From Ceratothoa steindachneri (lineage: Eukaryota > Arthropoda > Malacostraca > Isopoda > Cymothoidae): 64,000 bases of DNA. The position numbers and the translations under genes are program-made. The stretch covers positions 44,632,894-44,696,893 of the forward strand of contig OZ018330.1 in NCBI GenBank assembly GCA_963969495.1, written 5' to 3'. Below the pieces are notes generated by a model. That model was given only the letters and a program-made list of their open reading frames with translations. It was not told where the DNA came from and searched no databases. Below are positions 1 through 9,871 of this stretch, in pieces (the stretch's first letter is position 1; every line of letters begins with the position of its first letter).

Positions 1-1135
1 AGGTAATTTTAGGAACGTGCGCTCAGATACCTATTTCGGGAGAAACTGTTAATGTTGATGGACGACGATCGACCAGAAAGAGCTTTTAAGAGCAACTACA
101 AAACACTAATTTTTAGAGAAATAAGCGCCCGCCTTAGATTCGATCTCAGAAACATGACCAATATTTTATGGTCCAATAAGCATAAAATTTAATAGATTTG
201 AAATTCTAAAATGCCTCTTTGTCCCGTTACCCCGCAAGGGAATGCTCAGATAAAGGGTGAACAATAATGCTAAGGCTGACATCTAGAGAATGCGTTCCTT
301 CCCGGCATCAAACATCCTAAGATGTATCTGCGGCAATACATCTTCCATCATTTTCATCCTCCCCCCCATTTCGCCACTTCCAGTACAGTCCTCTCCTTAC
401 GCTCTTTCTGTCAGATACCCTCGTTGGTTTCCGCTTCTTAGTTTTTAGATAATTAACAAATAAATATCTCTGGGGCATTCAAATTATTATTCGTTTCCTG
501 CCCTCTTTGGTCTTTTAATGCCCCGTCCGATCACAGCTTATTAGGTTTGATGAGATTGGGGGGTGGGGGGTGGGGTGCTTTTAACTCTTCGATCTTTTCA
601 TTTGGGTTTTTTTCTGTTTATTTATTTTCCGTTTTCAATTTGTTTTCTTCCTCAACTCTTTCATTGGTGAGTGGGTTTGATCAGGGCTGGATTTCGAAGC
701 CGCCGGGACGGGAGGAGGACCAGGGGAACCGTGCGCCTTTCAGCCTCCCTTTGGCCAGGTTGTCTATTTGGGCTATAGTCATTTCACATTCCCTAACGTC
801 ATCACTTTCTTTACATACTTCTTCAAAACTTCCTGAGATTTTCCTCGTTGGTTTTCTTTTTTTATGCATGAAAATAAGTGTTAGAGGAGAAGAGGTTCCA
901 GGAAATTTAAGGTTAGATAAGTTTTCTATTTTCATCTTAATAATAATAAGAAGCATTTTTGTATGTCGCTCTCCAAGGTCACGACCCTTCACAGACCGCC
1001 CATCAACCAATTAAACAAGGTCAGCAGACCTAAGTCGCGTGCTCTCAATTATTCTGACTTATATCACTTTATGACTTTACGATCTTTAAAAAATTCAATT
1101 ACTCCAGGCCTAGCTTTGGGAGGACTTTGACACAT
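1..1135. other. No recognisable gene; degenerate intergenic DNA
   Basis: I see no conserved domain on either strand. Two overlapping open frames at about 550-1010 lie in low-complexity pyrimidine/purine sequence and have no recognisable motif. The right end contains a short dispersed repeat listed separately. Confidence 0.5.
1013..1098 (+). repeat. Dispersed repeat, copy 1 (partner at 13602-13679)
   Basis: The core GTCGCGTGCTCTCAATTATT occurs in the same orientation here and near 13620, inside about 80 bp of similar sequence with an indel of several bases. The flanks are unrelated, so this is a dispersed repeat and not a segmental duplication. Its class is unknown. Confidence 0.6.
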
Positions 1136-1972
1136 ATCTTTCGAAAGAGGGTAACACTTCAGTTTCGGGGCGCACGATAGGTGGCGCTGTTTATAGGTTA
1201 CAATTTTGAGCTACAATATATGTCTTATGACGTCAGAGGATAGCGTCAGATGTGAACAATTACGTCGTTATATTTCTTTGTATATGAGTATATACTGGGG
1301 GTCTGTGCACCCCCAGACCCCCCCTCCCCCCCATAATTGATTGAAACTCAGGATCATCGCAGGGTGGTCCTCCCGCAGTGATATCTTCCCCACGAACAGT
1401 CCCCTTGAATTTACTGGGGTTTTTTACCCCCCCAACAGCTTTTTACTGGCAGAAAAACCTAACCTAATAACAAACAATTCTTACTTTTATAGGTTTCTTG
1501 ATTAGTTTATGCGCCTCTAAATAATCTAAAAGTTTTTCGCGATCATACAAAGTAAAGCCGAATTCGAATAACGAAGAAGCACATGGAGAGCACGAAAACA
1601 CAATAACGAAAGAAAAACATTTGCAAAAAGGGTCCTATTTATAAGCTACGACGTTGCCAGTAAGAAGCTGTTATCGTTCGCAGCAAACAAAGAATACGAA
1701 AACAAAACAAAAAAACATAAAAGATATCAAGAAACCTTACCTAACTTAGAAAAAAACTATAAACGAGCAGAGGCGCAGATATTTAGTAAATAATACAGAC
1801 CAAAAGTCACAAATCCCCAAAACAACAAAAAAATATAACGCCGTGATTGGTCACATCTGAAGCTACCGTCTGACGTCATAAGAGATATAGTGTACCCCAA
1901 AATTGTAGCCTACTAACAGCGCCACCTACCGTGCGCCCCGAATCTGAAGTATTACCCGAAAGAGAATGTAAA
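1136..1972. mobile_element. Foldback/MITE-like element with ~140-bp terminal inverted repeats
   Basis: Bases ~1136-1281 and ~1818-1972 are inverted copies of each other, about 80-85% identical by eye. Both arms share GGTGGCGCTGTT, TTATGACGTCAGA and CGTTATATTT, separated by about 0.54 kb with no coding potential. Long arms around a non-coding centre fit a non-autonomous DNA transposon. I could not fix the outer ends or a target-site duplication, so the superfamily is open. Confidence 0.7.
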
Positions 1973-2040
1973 ACAACATAAGGGTTTCAAATTTCGTTAG
2001 AATCAGCCGAATAGTTACGATGTTATTACCCCAAAACCTC

Positions 2041-2800
2041 ATTGAAAAGTAAAATGGTTAGCGTACACACGACTAAAAAAGGCTTGAAAGAGGAGGTACG
2101 CTTGAAGGCACAAAGGGGATAAGAGGAGCGTATACAGCAGACAGTTCATTCCACATTCTAGGAGCAATTATCGTGGAAGCACGATCACATATGCAGCACA
2201 GACGACTACGAGAAACCATCAGTAATGGGGAAGAGCCGGAACATTGAGTTCCTTTTCGACTGGATAGGTTCAATATGGAAGACAAGTAGGAGGTTGATGC
2301 GGTGTTTAAGATCTTGTATGTAGGAAGGAAGACGGAAATTATTCCGGATCGAATAGAAAGACAGTCCAGTTCACGTAACGGAGGGGGGGGGGGATTAGAG
2401 ACACGTCCTTGACAGAGGAAAACACGAGCTGAAAAGTTTTGGACAAATTGAACGGGTCTAAGAGTATAAAAATGCGATCCAGTCACAAGGGAGTTGCAAT
2501 TATCGAAGTGGGCTGGGGTTGGAGGATGAGATCGTGGGAGCGGATGCGGCTAAGATGACGGAGAAAGCGGACTTGTTGGCATTAGTAACATGGGGCTTGA
2601 GGGATGGTTGAATGTAAAAGAGGACACCCGGAATTTTAACAGTATCGGAAAATGGAAGTGAGGAACCAACAAGGCTAAGAAAAGGAGTGCAGCGAGCCCT
2701 ATCTGCTAGCGTTCCTACTAGTAACGACTCAGTTTGGTCATGATTGAGTTTTAGAAAGTTGTCTGAGAGTCATTCAGTAATACTGTATGGGGATATAATA
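2041..2800 (-). pseudogene. LINE reverse transcriptase C-terminus, degenerate (L2-like)
   Basis: Read on the minus strand, the translation carries the typical order of a LINE ORF2 C-terminal region: WLSDNFLKLN-like (the W is a stop), then LLVGT, then an LPFSDTVK..GVLF string. RPVQFVQNFSAR, IRSGIISVF and a WNEL-containing end follow. Stops and a missing segment show it is dead. It resembles the end of the LINE at 41.5-44.7 kb, so both may belong to L2-related families. No endonuclease or RT core is present, as expected for a 5'-truncated copy. Confidence 0.65.
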
Positions 2801-3533
2801 TTGCTTAAGAGTCTCTGCAAACGGAGCTGGGTAGAACATATATTTGCGTGGCTTCAACATAGAAATGGAATGCTACTCTAAGGGGACGCATAAAAGATGA
2901 TGAAAGGGAAGAAGATATAAAATAGGAGCCGACCAAGAATCGTGCCTTGCTGACCGCAATAACGTACCTTCGTCGTAGATGCATTGGTACCCGCTTAAAA
3001 AAAGTTGGACCGTTTTTGAGAAGCAATATCTCCGTAACCATTGCAGCTAGGGACATGGAATAAAAACAAGTGAAAGATGAATCCTTTATCTCTAAATACT
3101 TATTCATTATAAATATCGTCTTAAAGTCATTTAATAAGTTAACCAGTGGTTTATTATCTGGCCATTGAGCTATAAGCATTCCACCTTAGCCGCCTCCTTG
3201 CAAATCGCGTCCAAACACATACACCACGCACGATTCTTCGTAATTGCTCATGTGCTAATGGTTGCCGTAGGGCCAATGAGTTTCCTCAACATATCAGAGA
3301 TATGCCGTTCCCGACCTGGCCGTTACCAGTCATCACTTTTGCATGCATTCTCTCAGACTCATTTATCTTTTTCTTTGTTTTCTCACCTTTCTTCTCTCAT
3401 TACACACATAATATTATATCTTTCTGGCCTCATTTTCTCAAATTATTCCCACAATCTTCACTAATCTAATTTTTACTTAACAAAATACTCGCACGTATTA
3501 ATTTCTCATTATCTTCTCCCAAGAGGAGACTTA
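2801..3533. other. Unassigned sequence
   Basis: A 124-codon frame on the minus strand (2805-3179) and a 99-codon frame on the plus strand have no recognisable motif or splice support. I see no gene here. Confidence 0.4.
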
Positions 3534-3825
3534 CAGGGTGGTCCGAAAGTATTGTCATCCGCTACCGAAAAGTAATAAGAATAATATAATAATATCAAAC
3601 ACATGACTAGCCCCTTTTTGGGGGGAGGGGGTTTACTCTGCCGAATCTTGCAGTGAACTCATGTCACACATCCTCCACGCTCCTGCCAGAATGGACACGA
3701 TCACGCGACCATACACTTACAATCAGCCTGCCTCTCTTTCAAACTGTAGGAGCTCGTTTCAGCCAACTGTAATAGAAAATTAAAACAATATTTACAGAGG
3801 GTGACAAGACTTTGGGACCACCCTG
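3534..3825. mobile_element. 292-bp Tc1/mariner-type MITE
   Basis: The element starts CAGGGTGGTCCGAAAGTATT and ends in the inverted complement; 23 of about 25 terminal bases match. It is bounded on both sides by TA (3532-3533 and 3826-3827), the target-site duplication of Tc1/mariner elements. There is no open frame inside, so it would have been mobilised by a transposase encoded elsewhere. Confidence 0.85.
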
Positions 3826-4135
3826 TACAATCATTGCGGAACAGAGCATTCTATTTGGGCTATACAACGTCAACACATTTCCACTTCTCTTAGCATGTGT
3901 TCCTCTTGATTTTCACGATATTTTTCAATACATACAAAATCCACATTACTTGCACTTACCTAGCTCTGTTAAGGAATCCATCTGAATCGTTTCGTCCTTG
4001 ATCTTTGTTTCGACTTCCAGACTGCACCCTCATTTACCTTTAGGAAAATAATTACCAAAACACACTTCTGAAGAATTCTACTGTACTCACTACTTAGACC
4101 ATTGCTACTCACAAGTGCACTGGCAGCCCTTGTTA

Positions 4136-4483
4136 TTACCTTACTTTCACATAATTTAGATTGACTTTAGCTTCATCCGTTCGCTTGAAAATCACCATAT
4201 TTCCAAGATACCCAAATTCGCTCTCACGTTCTGTAGTGTTTACTATAACAACATCAGGTGACAAAAATCCACCAGCGTACAGTGTGCGGCTTTCACAAAA
4301 CTTTGGACAGGTGACTCTGGCTGATATTATACCTGGACAGTCTAAATCCAACACAAATGCTCCTCTTTGTTCTCCAGGGTTACTTGCTCTTCCTTTGTTT
4401 TTCACCAGAGCACGACGTTTCTCAAGTAGTTTTATGAAGAGCTTCATTGCCTTATACTTAGTCCTTGTCTTGATCCTAGCCAT
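4136..4483 (-). CDS. Possible exon of an unknown gene
   Basis: A 115-codon minus-strand frame begins MARIKTRTKYKAMKLF and continues with a Lys/Arg-rich segment and a Cys-containing central part (LDCPG, CPKFCES). The ATG directly follows CTCATTCTGACAG, a good 3' splice site. Near the end, AAAGTAAGG (about 4142-4150) resembles a 5' splice site, so the frame could be an internal exon. I do not recognise the protein. It could also be part of an unrecognised mobile element. Confidence 0.25.
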   Translation of the reverse strand: MARIKTRTKYKAMKLFIKLLEKRRALVKNKGRASNPGEQRGAFVLDLDCPGIISARVTCPKFCESRTLYAGGFLSPDVVIVNTTERESEFGYLGNMVIFKRTDEAKVNLNYVKVR

Positions 4484-5059
4484 CTGTCAGAATGAGATGA
4501 TAGATTCGACTGTTTCATATGAAAGGTCCCGGAATCTTGGGCATATCTGTATTTTCCGGTAAATTCTGAAGATTAAGGAAATAGTGGTACATCTGTATGT
4601 TGGTGGGAAGCTGGAAACCACTGATAAAAGTTGAAGGATATCTAACCAGGAAAGTTTCTGTGAGATATCTGGTAGATAGCCTTGTGGATTCCTGCATGTG
4701 GGCAGTAGGTGGGGGTTTCTGAGATATCAACTGTGCGCACGTGGAACTCCATCAGCTCCTTGCTTAATGTCATTTTGAAGTTGTAACTTGTCTATGGTTT
4801 TCTAGATTCTGATTGAGTTGCTATTCCTGAATAATAATATATAACTCTTATTTATTATTATTAATAATAATAATTTATTTATTATTTAATAATTTTATGA
4901 TCTTTCATTTGATACCTAATTTGTTGCTTTATCTTGTTTAGATCAAAAGTTGCAGAAAATTTAAAGGTTCAAGCGCCAATGCTTTTCAATATCACAAGTC
5001 AAAATAATTATGATTTCCTGCTTTTTCAGGTCAAAAGGCATGGGTAAATATATAGCTAA
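4484..5059. other. AT-rich intergenic DNA
   Basis: It contains a run of TTA/ATT triplets at about 4845-4895 and no motif I recognise. A 71-codon minus-strand frame at 4515-4730 has no supporting features. Confidence 0.4.
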
Positions 5060-5262
5060 CATTTCTATTAATAAAATCAAATAATTTTTGCCCTATTTTT
5101 GATTTCTAAACCCTGTTTGGAAAATTTCAAAGAACTATCAATAATTTCTGGCAGGTCTTTCTCCTTTGTCACTTATTTCAGATGGTGTCCATCTATTTCA
5201 TAGTAGATTCCTTACTATCTCTTCCACTATCTAGAATCTTGCATTTCTGGATACGAAATCTC
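5060..5262 (-). pseudogene. CR1-like LINE ORF2 C-terminal fragment
   Basis: On the minus strand the segment reads QKCKIL..GRDSK, then YEIDGHHLK, then EKDL..IIDSSLKFSKQ. This matches the thumb region of CR1-type reverse transcriptases, where a K-C-K string precedes a D-G-x-x-L-K and an E-K-D-L-G-V-I motif. Frameshifts and stops interrupt it. It directly abuts the 3' part of the I-like LINE, so one element was truncated against the other. Confidence 0.55.
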
Positions 5263-5282
5263 TTTTACCATAACGATAAACG

Positions 5283-7800
5283 CGGTTCAATGCCTGCTGG
5301 AGTCGACATCCAGGACGTACCAAAAGAGATCGAAAGGTCATCCACATAGAGCGTAGTGAAACCATCTTACGGCAACATCGAGGTGATACCGTTGAGGCTC
5401 ACAGCAAAGAATGTGACACTGAAGACACCTTCTTACGTGATGCCCTTTTCCTGCTCTATTGGGCCCGGGGGGGGGGGGGGGTTCCCCTCGTCCCCTACGC
5501 GCAATCGATGATCTCGCAGAAACTCAGAAATAAAGATTGGGAGACGTCTTTTTGGCCCCATCGCATGGAGGGTCTCAATGATACCGTATCGTCATGAGTT
5601 ATCATAGGCTTTTTCTAGATCGAAAAACACCGTGGCGTCGTGACGTCTACGAAGAAAGATCTTGCACACGGCATTTTCTCTGCTCCAACTTGGGGTGGAC
5701 TTTGCGGAAGCCGCACTATCCATAATACAGGTGGTATCCACTGCCCATGAAAAAGGATAGTCTAACACCTACCAATTTCTCCATCAACTTGCACGCGCAG
5801 GAGATTAGAGAGATTGGGTGGAGATCGGCATGAGGAGAGTGATCTCTCCCCGGTTGGCGAAAAGTGAGCACAGTATCCATTCGCCAGGAGTCTTGAGTTG
5901 ATAGCATCTGGCAAGATCCTGTTGAACAAATCTAAACGAAACGCCGCTTCGCTCATTTAGGTGTCGAAGAATGGCATACGAAATATGGTCCGGACCAGGG
6001 GTGGTGTCCGCGCACGAATCGAGAACGGAACTCAACTCACTCATTGTAACCCAGTTTTGAAGGGTTCTCCGACTATGGAGTTAAATCCTAGTGGCGGATT
6101 TCAGTGACATCAAGACGTGTATTGAACACTGGCAGAGCAGCATTCAGGCGATAGAATGCGGAGAAAGCGATCGCAAAAGACTCTGCCATAAACACTGGGT
6201 CTGAGATTGTAGTCCCATTCCTGAAGAACGGAAAGGGGATCCTGCGAGAACTTGCCCCGAATCCTTTTAACTCGCTCCCACATCTCTGCTAGAAGGGTTA
6301 AGTGAAGACACGTATGAACATAAGTGGGCGCGATAACGAAAAAATGTATCACGATAACCGATAAATCGATAACCGAAAATCGATAACTGGCGATAAATTA
6401 TCGCCCGATAAGGTGATAACCGATAAATCGATAAATCCAAAATTATAATACGATATTGATTATTGACTATATATACAACGGAAGAAGCACGGGTACATAG
6501 GGAAAAAATCATCAAAAAACGCGTAAACCCAGTAGCGCGTAGGAGCAACACCTAGTGACCTCTCGTCCGACAGCTGGTTTCCAGCTTGGACCTACCTATT
6601 TCTGCCTCCAAGGCACGCGCGGCTCGCCCCTGTGCTAAACTTGAACCAAAAACTGAAATCATCGACTATCGCTAGTTTGGAACCAAAGGTATCGGCGATA
6701 CCGATGAATCGATAACGCGGAAAAAAATATCGGATAACCGATAACCCGATATCGTTGCCGCGATAACGCCCACCTATGCGTATGTCTGCCAGGAAGAGCG
6801 GTGGGCGTGCTTCGAAACATACCGGAACCTTGCCTTAGCTCGATGATATTCACTAACAGTGAAATCGATCGAGCGACGCTTATAGCCATCGAGGCATAAC
6901 GCTTATGTTTGAGTGCCGTCTCACACTCGGTTGATCACCACCGAAGCGGTCGGTGAGCAAAACAGTCAAACGTTCTAGGAATGGTAGTTTGGCCTACGGT
7001 GATGAGGTTGCCGGAGAAAAACTCAACGGCCTCATCCTCTGACCTAAACTCTTCGACTGGAACGTAGAGATCAGTAATTTCATGAAATGTGTTCCACCTT
7101 ATCCGCGCCAAGCACCAACTGGGATCTTTCAGGCGGCTGATGTGCAGAAAATGATATTATAATGGAAAATTGATCACTACAATTGAGGTCATTGACCAAC
7201 TCCCACCCAAAATTAGGCTGTGCATCCAGAGAACACAGGAATAGATAGAAACAGGAAAATGAAGCGGTTCTCGGCGAACAGTGATGCGTAAACTCATCCA
7301 AATTTAGGTCAACTATCTCCAGCTCGTCGATCAGGTCGGCAAGGATCTGACCTCTGGGATTAAGCGAGTAGTCTCCCCAAAATGGGTGTCGACCGTTTAA
7401 TTTCCAGAGCAAGAGAAAGGGCCTCGGCAACCATGCCCCGACGAGGCGGAAGTCCCCTGCGTCGAAGTTGGCTGACGGTGGGATGTACGCAGAAATAGCA
7501 GTATACATCGTATCCATGTGTAGCTGAACTGCTACTGCCTGAAATTAGGTATTTAAAGCAAAGAGAAGAACGGAGACATCATGCCTGCTGTAAATGGCGC
7601 ATCCTCTTACCCGGCCCCCATCTCGTGGTGGTGGGGTCGCAAAACCATTATACTCCAAGAGGGTGGGCAGGAGGCACGCGCCCAGCATGGTCTCTTGCAA
7701 AAATAAAATAGCTAACAGCAAACGGGTGGAGACGAACTTCCGTAGCTCGTCCCGAGTTGTTCCGGACTCCGAAGCTATTCCATTGAAGGAATATGCCCTC
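5283..7800 (-). pseudogene. LINE ORF2 (endonuclease-reverse transcriptase), broken
   Basis: Near 7790 the frame opens with ILQWNSFG-like sequence (EN motif I). The endonuclease core follows at 7080-7517, with a GRHPFWGD string, a D-L-..E.. segment and a SDQFSIIISF end (the SDH-type motif with H changed to Q). The RT part at 5283-6300 shows TTPGPDHISYAIL, a PISLISCACKLMEK string and TLYVDDLSISF, the catalytic YVDD. Several frame changes and a (G)n run at 5466-5482 break it. The protein would have nicked target DNA and reverse-transcribed its own RNA. Confidence 0.7.
6319..6778. mobile_element. hAT-like MITE nested in the LINE, with repeated GATAACC motifs
   Basis: The insert interrupts coding sequence of the LINE. 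It starts CATAAGTGGGCG and ends with the inverted CGCCCACCTATG (11 of 12 match). It is flanked by CGTATGAA and CGTATGTC, a possible 8-bp target duplication (6 of 8), the length used by hAT elements. Both ends are packed with CGATAACCGATAA-type strings in both orientations. No transposase is encoded. Confidence 0.65.
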
Positions 7801-7805
7801 CAGGC

Positions 7806-8758
7806 CTAGATCGGAGGAGATACGGGGGCCCTCTTCGAAGAGAAGACGCTAACGGGAATGGCCGTACGCTTCCCGGAATAAGAACTCTGGGCGCTGTTGG
7901 CTGAACAAGTAGCTGAATGGGCTGTCTCCTTCAAGGACCTACCAGGGAAGGTTTGGCTCGATATGCGAGTTTTTTTCTCCCTCCGCCTCGATACCTTTGG
8001 TGGGTGCGGTGGCCTAGGAGGTGGTGGTCCATCCTTTGGATGATCCACCATCTCCTAGCCACGCGCTGGATATGAACATTTTTTGCCGCCAGCTCTACAA
8101 GGGGAGCGACTCGGTTGAGTAGAACCCGTAGAAGGGTTCTGAATGGGCACTGAAAACGACCGTACTTGTATGCCTGGATGGGCCAGGAGCAGAGGGTACC
8201 TTTTTTAAATTGAGGCATAAGACGTCCCATGCAACGCTGGGCATGCCAAGACCAAGTTTTTAAACCTTGCGAATTGAGAGAAGATTCGTAGCCTAAACGG
8301 CCAGGACTTCCTTCTCAAGGAGATACACACCACATTGCTTCGAAGAAGCGGGGCCCGGCTCTCCGCAATTCAAACACTTGGCCAGACACGATAGGGATTT
8401 CTCGTGTACGGCCTTGAAGCAACTTACACAGGCTTCGGGTAAATCTGACTTTGCACGTTTATAGGAGCGATTCGTATGACCGAACCGGTGGCAGTAGTGT
8501 CACCTCCGCGCCAGTGTTACGAATGCCTTCACGCACTAGCAATACCAATCGGCACAAACCGACTCAGAAAGCCTGTCACGGTTGAATGTGACTAAGAGTG
8601 CAGGGGTGGATCTCGAGGCCCTTCCCTCTATTTTCATCAGACGTTTGCCCTTGACCGCCCCAGAGTCGGCCAGCTCTAAGATGATATCTTCTATGGAGTA
8701 GTCCGCGAGTTTCCTCGCATAGACCACTCTTTTCACGAAGTTCATGGTAGAGTGCTGA
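7806..8758 (-). pseudogene. LINE ORF1 (gag-like, CCHC knuckles), broken
   Basis: The minus-strand frame starts MNFVKRVVYARKL near 8745 and runs into a nucleic-acid-binding region. This region holds CHRFGHTNRSYK (one Cys lost), CVSCFKAVHEKSLSC and CLNCGEPGPASSKQC at about 8340-8480. These are the clustered Cys/His knuckles of I-clade ORF1 proteins, which coat the element RNA. Stops after WYC and after LAV, and a Pro-rich remainder, show decay. Confidence 0.65.
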
Positions 8759-8760
8759 CA

Positions 8761-9724
8761 GAGGGCGAGAGTTTACGTCAACCTAGAGACAAAGCTTCCT
8801 TAATTTGCACTCAGCCCGGCAAGATCTGCAGCTCCTCCAGGTACCAAAGGTAACAGACTGCACAAGTTAACCCCTTTTCTGCCCCAAAGAGAGACAATAA
8901 GTGACCAGAATACGCATTCAAATCTTGACCCGTTGCAAAACCTAATAAACTCTTGTACCCAATCAAAAAGTTAATCCGTGTAGAGGTTTTCAGGGAAAAT
9001 ATGTTCTAAGAGAAGAATTCCTTACACTTACAAAGTGAGCAAAGAAAAATTAGAACAATGAAGCCTCAAAAATTTTATACAGACCTTCGCAGGTGACCGA
9101 GTGAGATGAAGCACAAAGGCTATCAACCAGAGTTAGATTTACAGTGACAAAGTGCATATATTCTGAAAAATGATAACAAAGACTGGAGAGGCTCCACACG
9201 ACATCACCCTCGACACGTTAAAATATAAAGAATTAGGTTGGCCAAACTTACCGTAAAATGAGAATGTTTAAAATACAAGTAATTAACAATAGAAAAGTAT
9301 TTGGCGCTACAAATACAACAATATGAGAATTACTGTAAGTGGGAATGTTTATTTTCTAACCTCCGCATCTAAATCTTGATCCATCCCCAAATTTAATTGA
9401 TTCTTCTTTGACAAGTGATCCTAAATCCATATCCCGAAAGGCCTCTGCCCCTAAACCTAATAGACTCTTCCTTGCCCTCCCCACCCCTTGATAAAATTTA
9501 ATCGAAATACGTTAATAACCTTTTTAGATAACTTGTACACAACCAGGCAGACAAATCTTTTGGCAGATGTAAATATAATCGAGGGCGGGAGGGAGGCAAA
9601 CTGATTTCAGGGTGAGTGATGCTCAATGTTTTCCCCCTCGTCCTTTAACCTTTTCATTGTGCGTAGGCAAACGCGATTATGGAAACCAGAATTCCTTTTG
9701 TTTATATATATTTTCCCCTTTTAG
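8761..9724. other. Probable upstream intron of the DNAJA gene
   Basis: I see no coding motif. The segment ends in a polypyrimidine stretch TATATTTTCCCCTTTTAG, a strong 3' splice site for the exon that follows. The upstream exons (J domain, glycine-rich linker, first zinc-finger repeats) are not visible here or further left. Confidence 0.5.
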
Positions 9725-9871
9725 AAAACATACCAACCCATGGGCCCAAATTTAATGGAAATGCATAGTACGTGTCCAAAATGTGGCGGTTCAGGGAGGA
9801 TAGTCTCCGCAGCGGACAGATGTTCGGTTTGTGAAGGTCAACGAACCACTCAGGAAACAAAGGTCATTGAA
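9725..9871 (+). CDS. DNAJA2-like: DNAJA exon: zinc-finger repeats 3 and 4
   Basis: The preceding TTTTAG and following GTAAGT define the ends. It encodes YQPMGPNLMEMHSTCPKC... through the second CxxC pair (CSVC) and ends KVIE. Compared with vertebrate homologues the Q-I-G-P-G-M-V-Q-Q string is altered to QPMGPNLME. Confidence 0.85.

Larger units (their letters stand above)
5270..8760 (-). mobile_element. I-like (I/Nimb-type) LINE, degenerate, minus strand
   Basis: A non-LTR retrotransposon reads from about 8760 down to 5270. ORF1 with CCHC-type knuckles lies upstream; ORF2 follows with an AP-type endonuclease and a reverse transcriptase ending near the YVDD motif. The order and motifs fit I-clade elements. 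Numerous stops and frameshifts, and a 460-bp insertion at 6319-6778, show the copy is dead. The 3' end is lost where it meets a CR1 fragment. Confidence 0.75.

Noticed and set aside
547..1014. 155-codon frame with a hydrophobic start that could mimic a signal peptide
   Set aside because: Composition is driven by T-rich sequence. An antisense frame is equally open and no motif or splice support exists.
1455..1468. CCTAACCTAA string suggesting an arthropod telomeric repeat (TTAGG)n
   Set aside because: Only two units occur, inside a transposon-like element.
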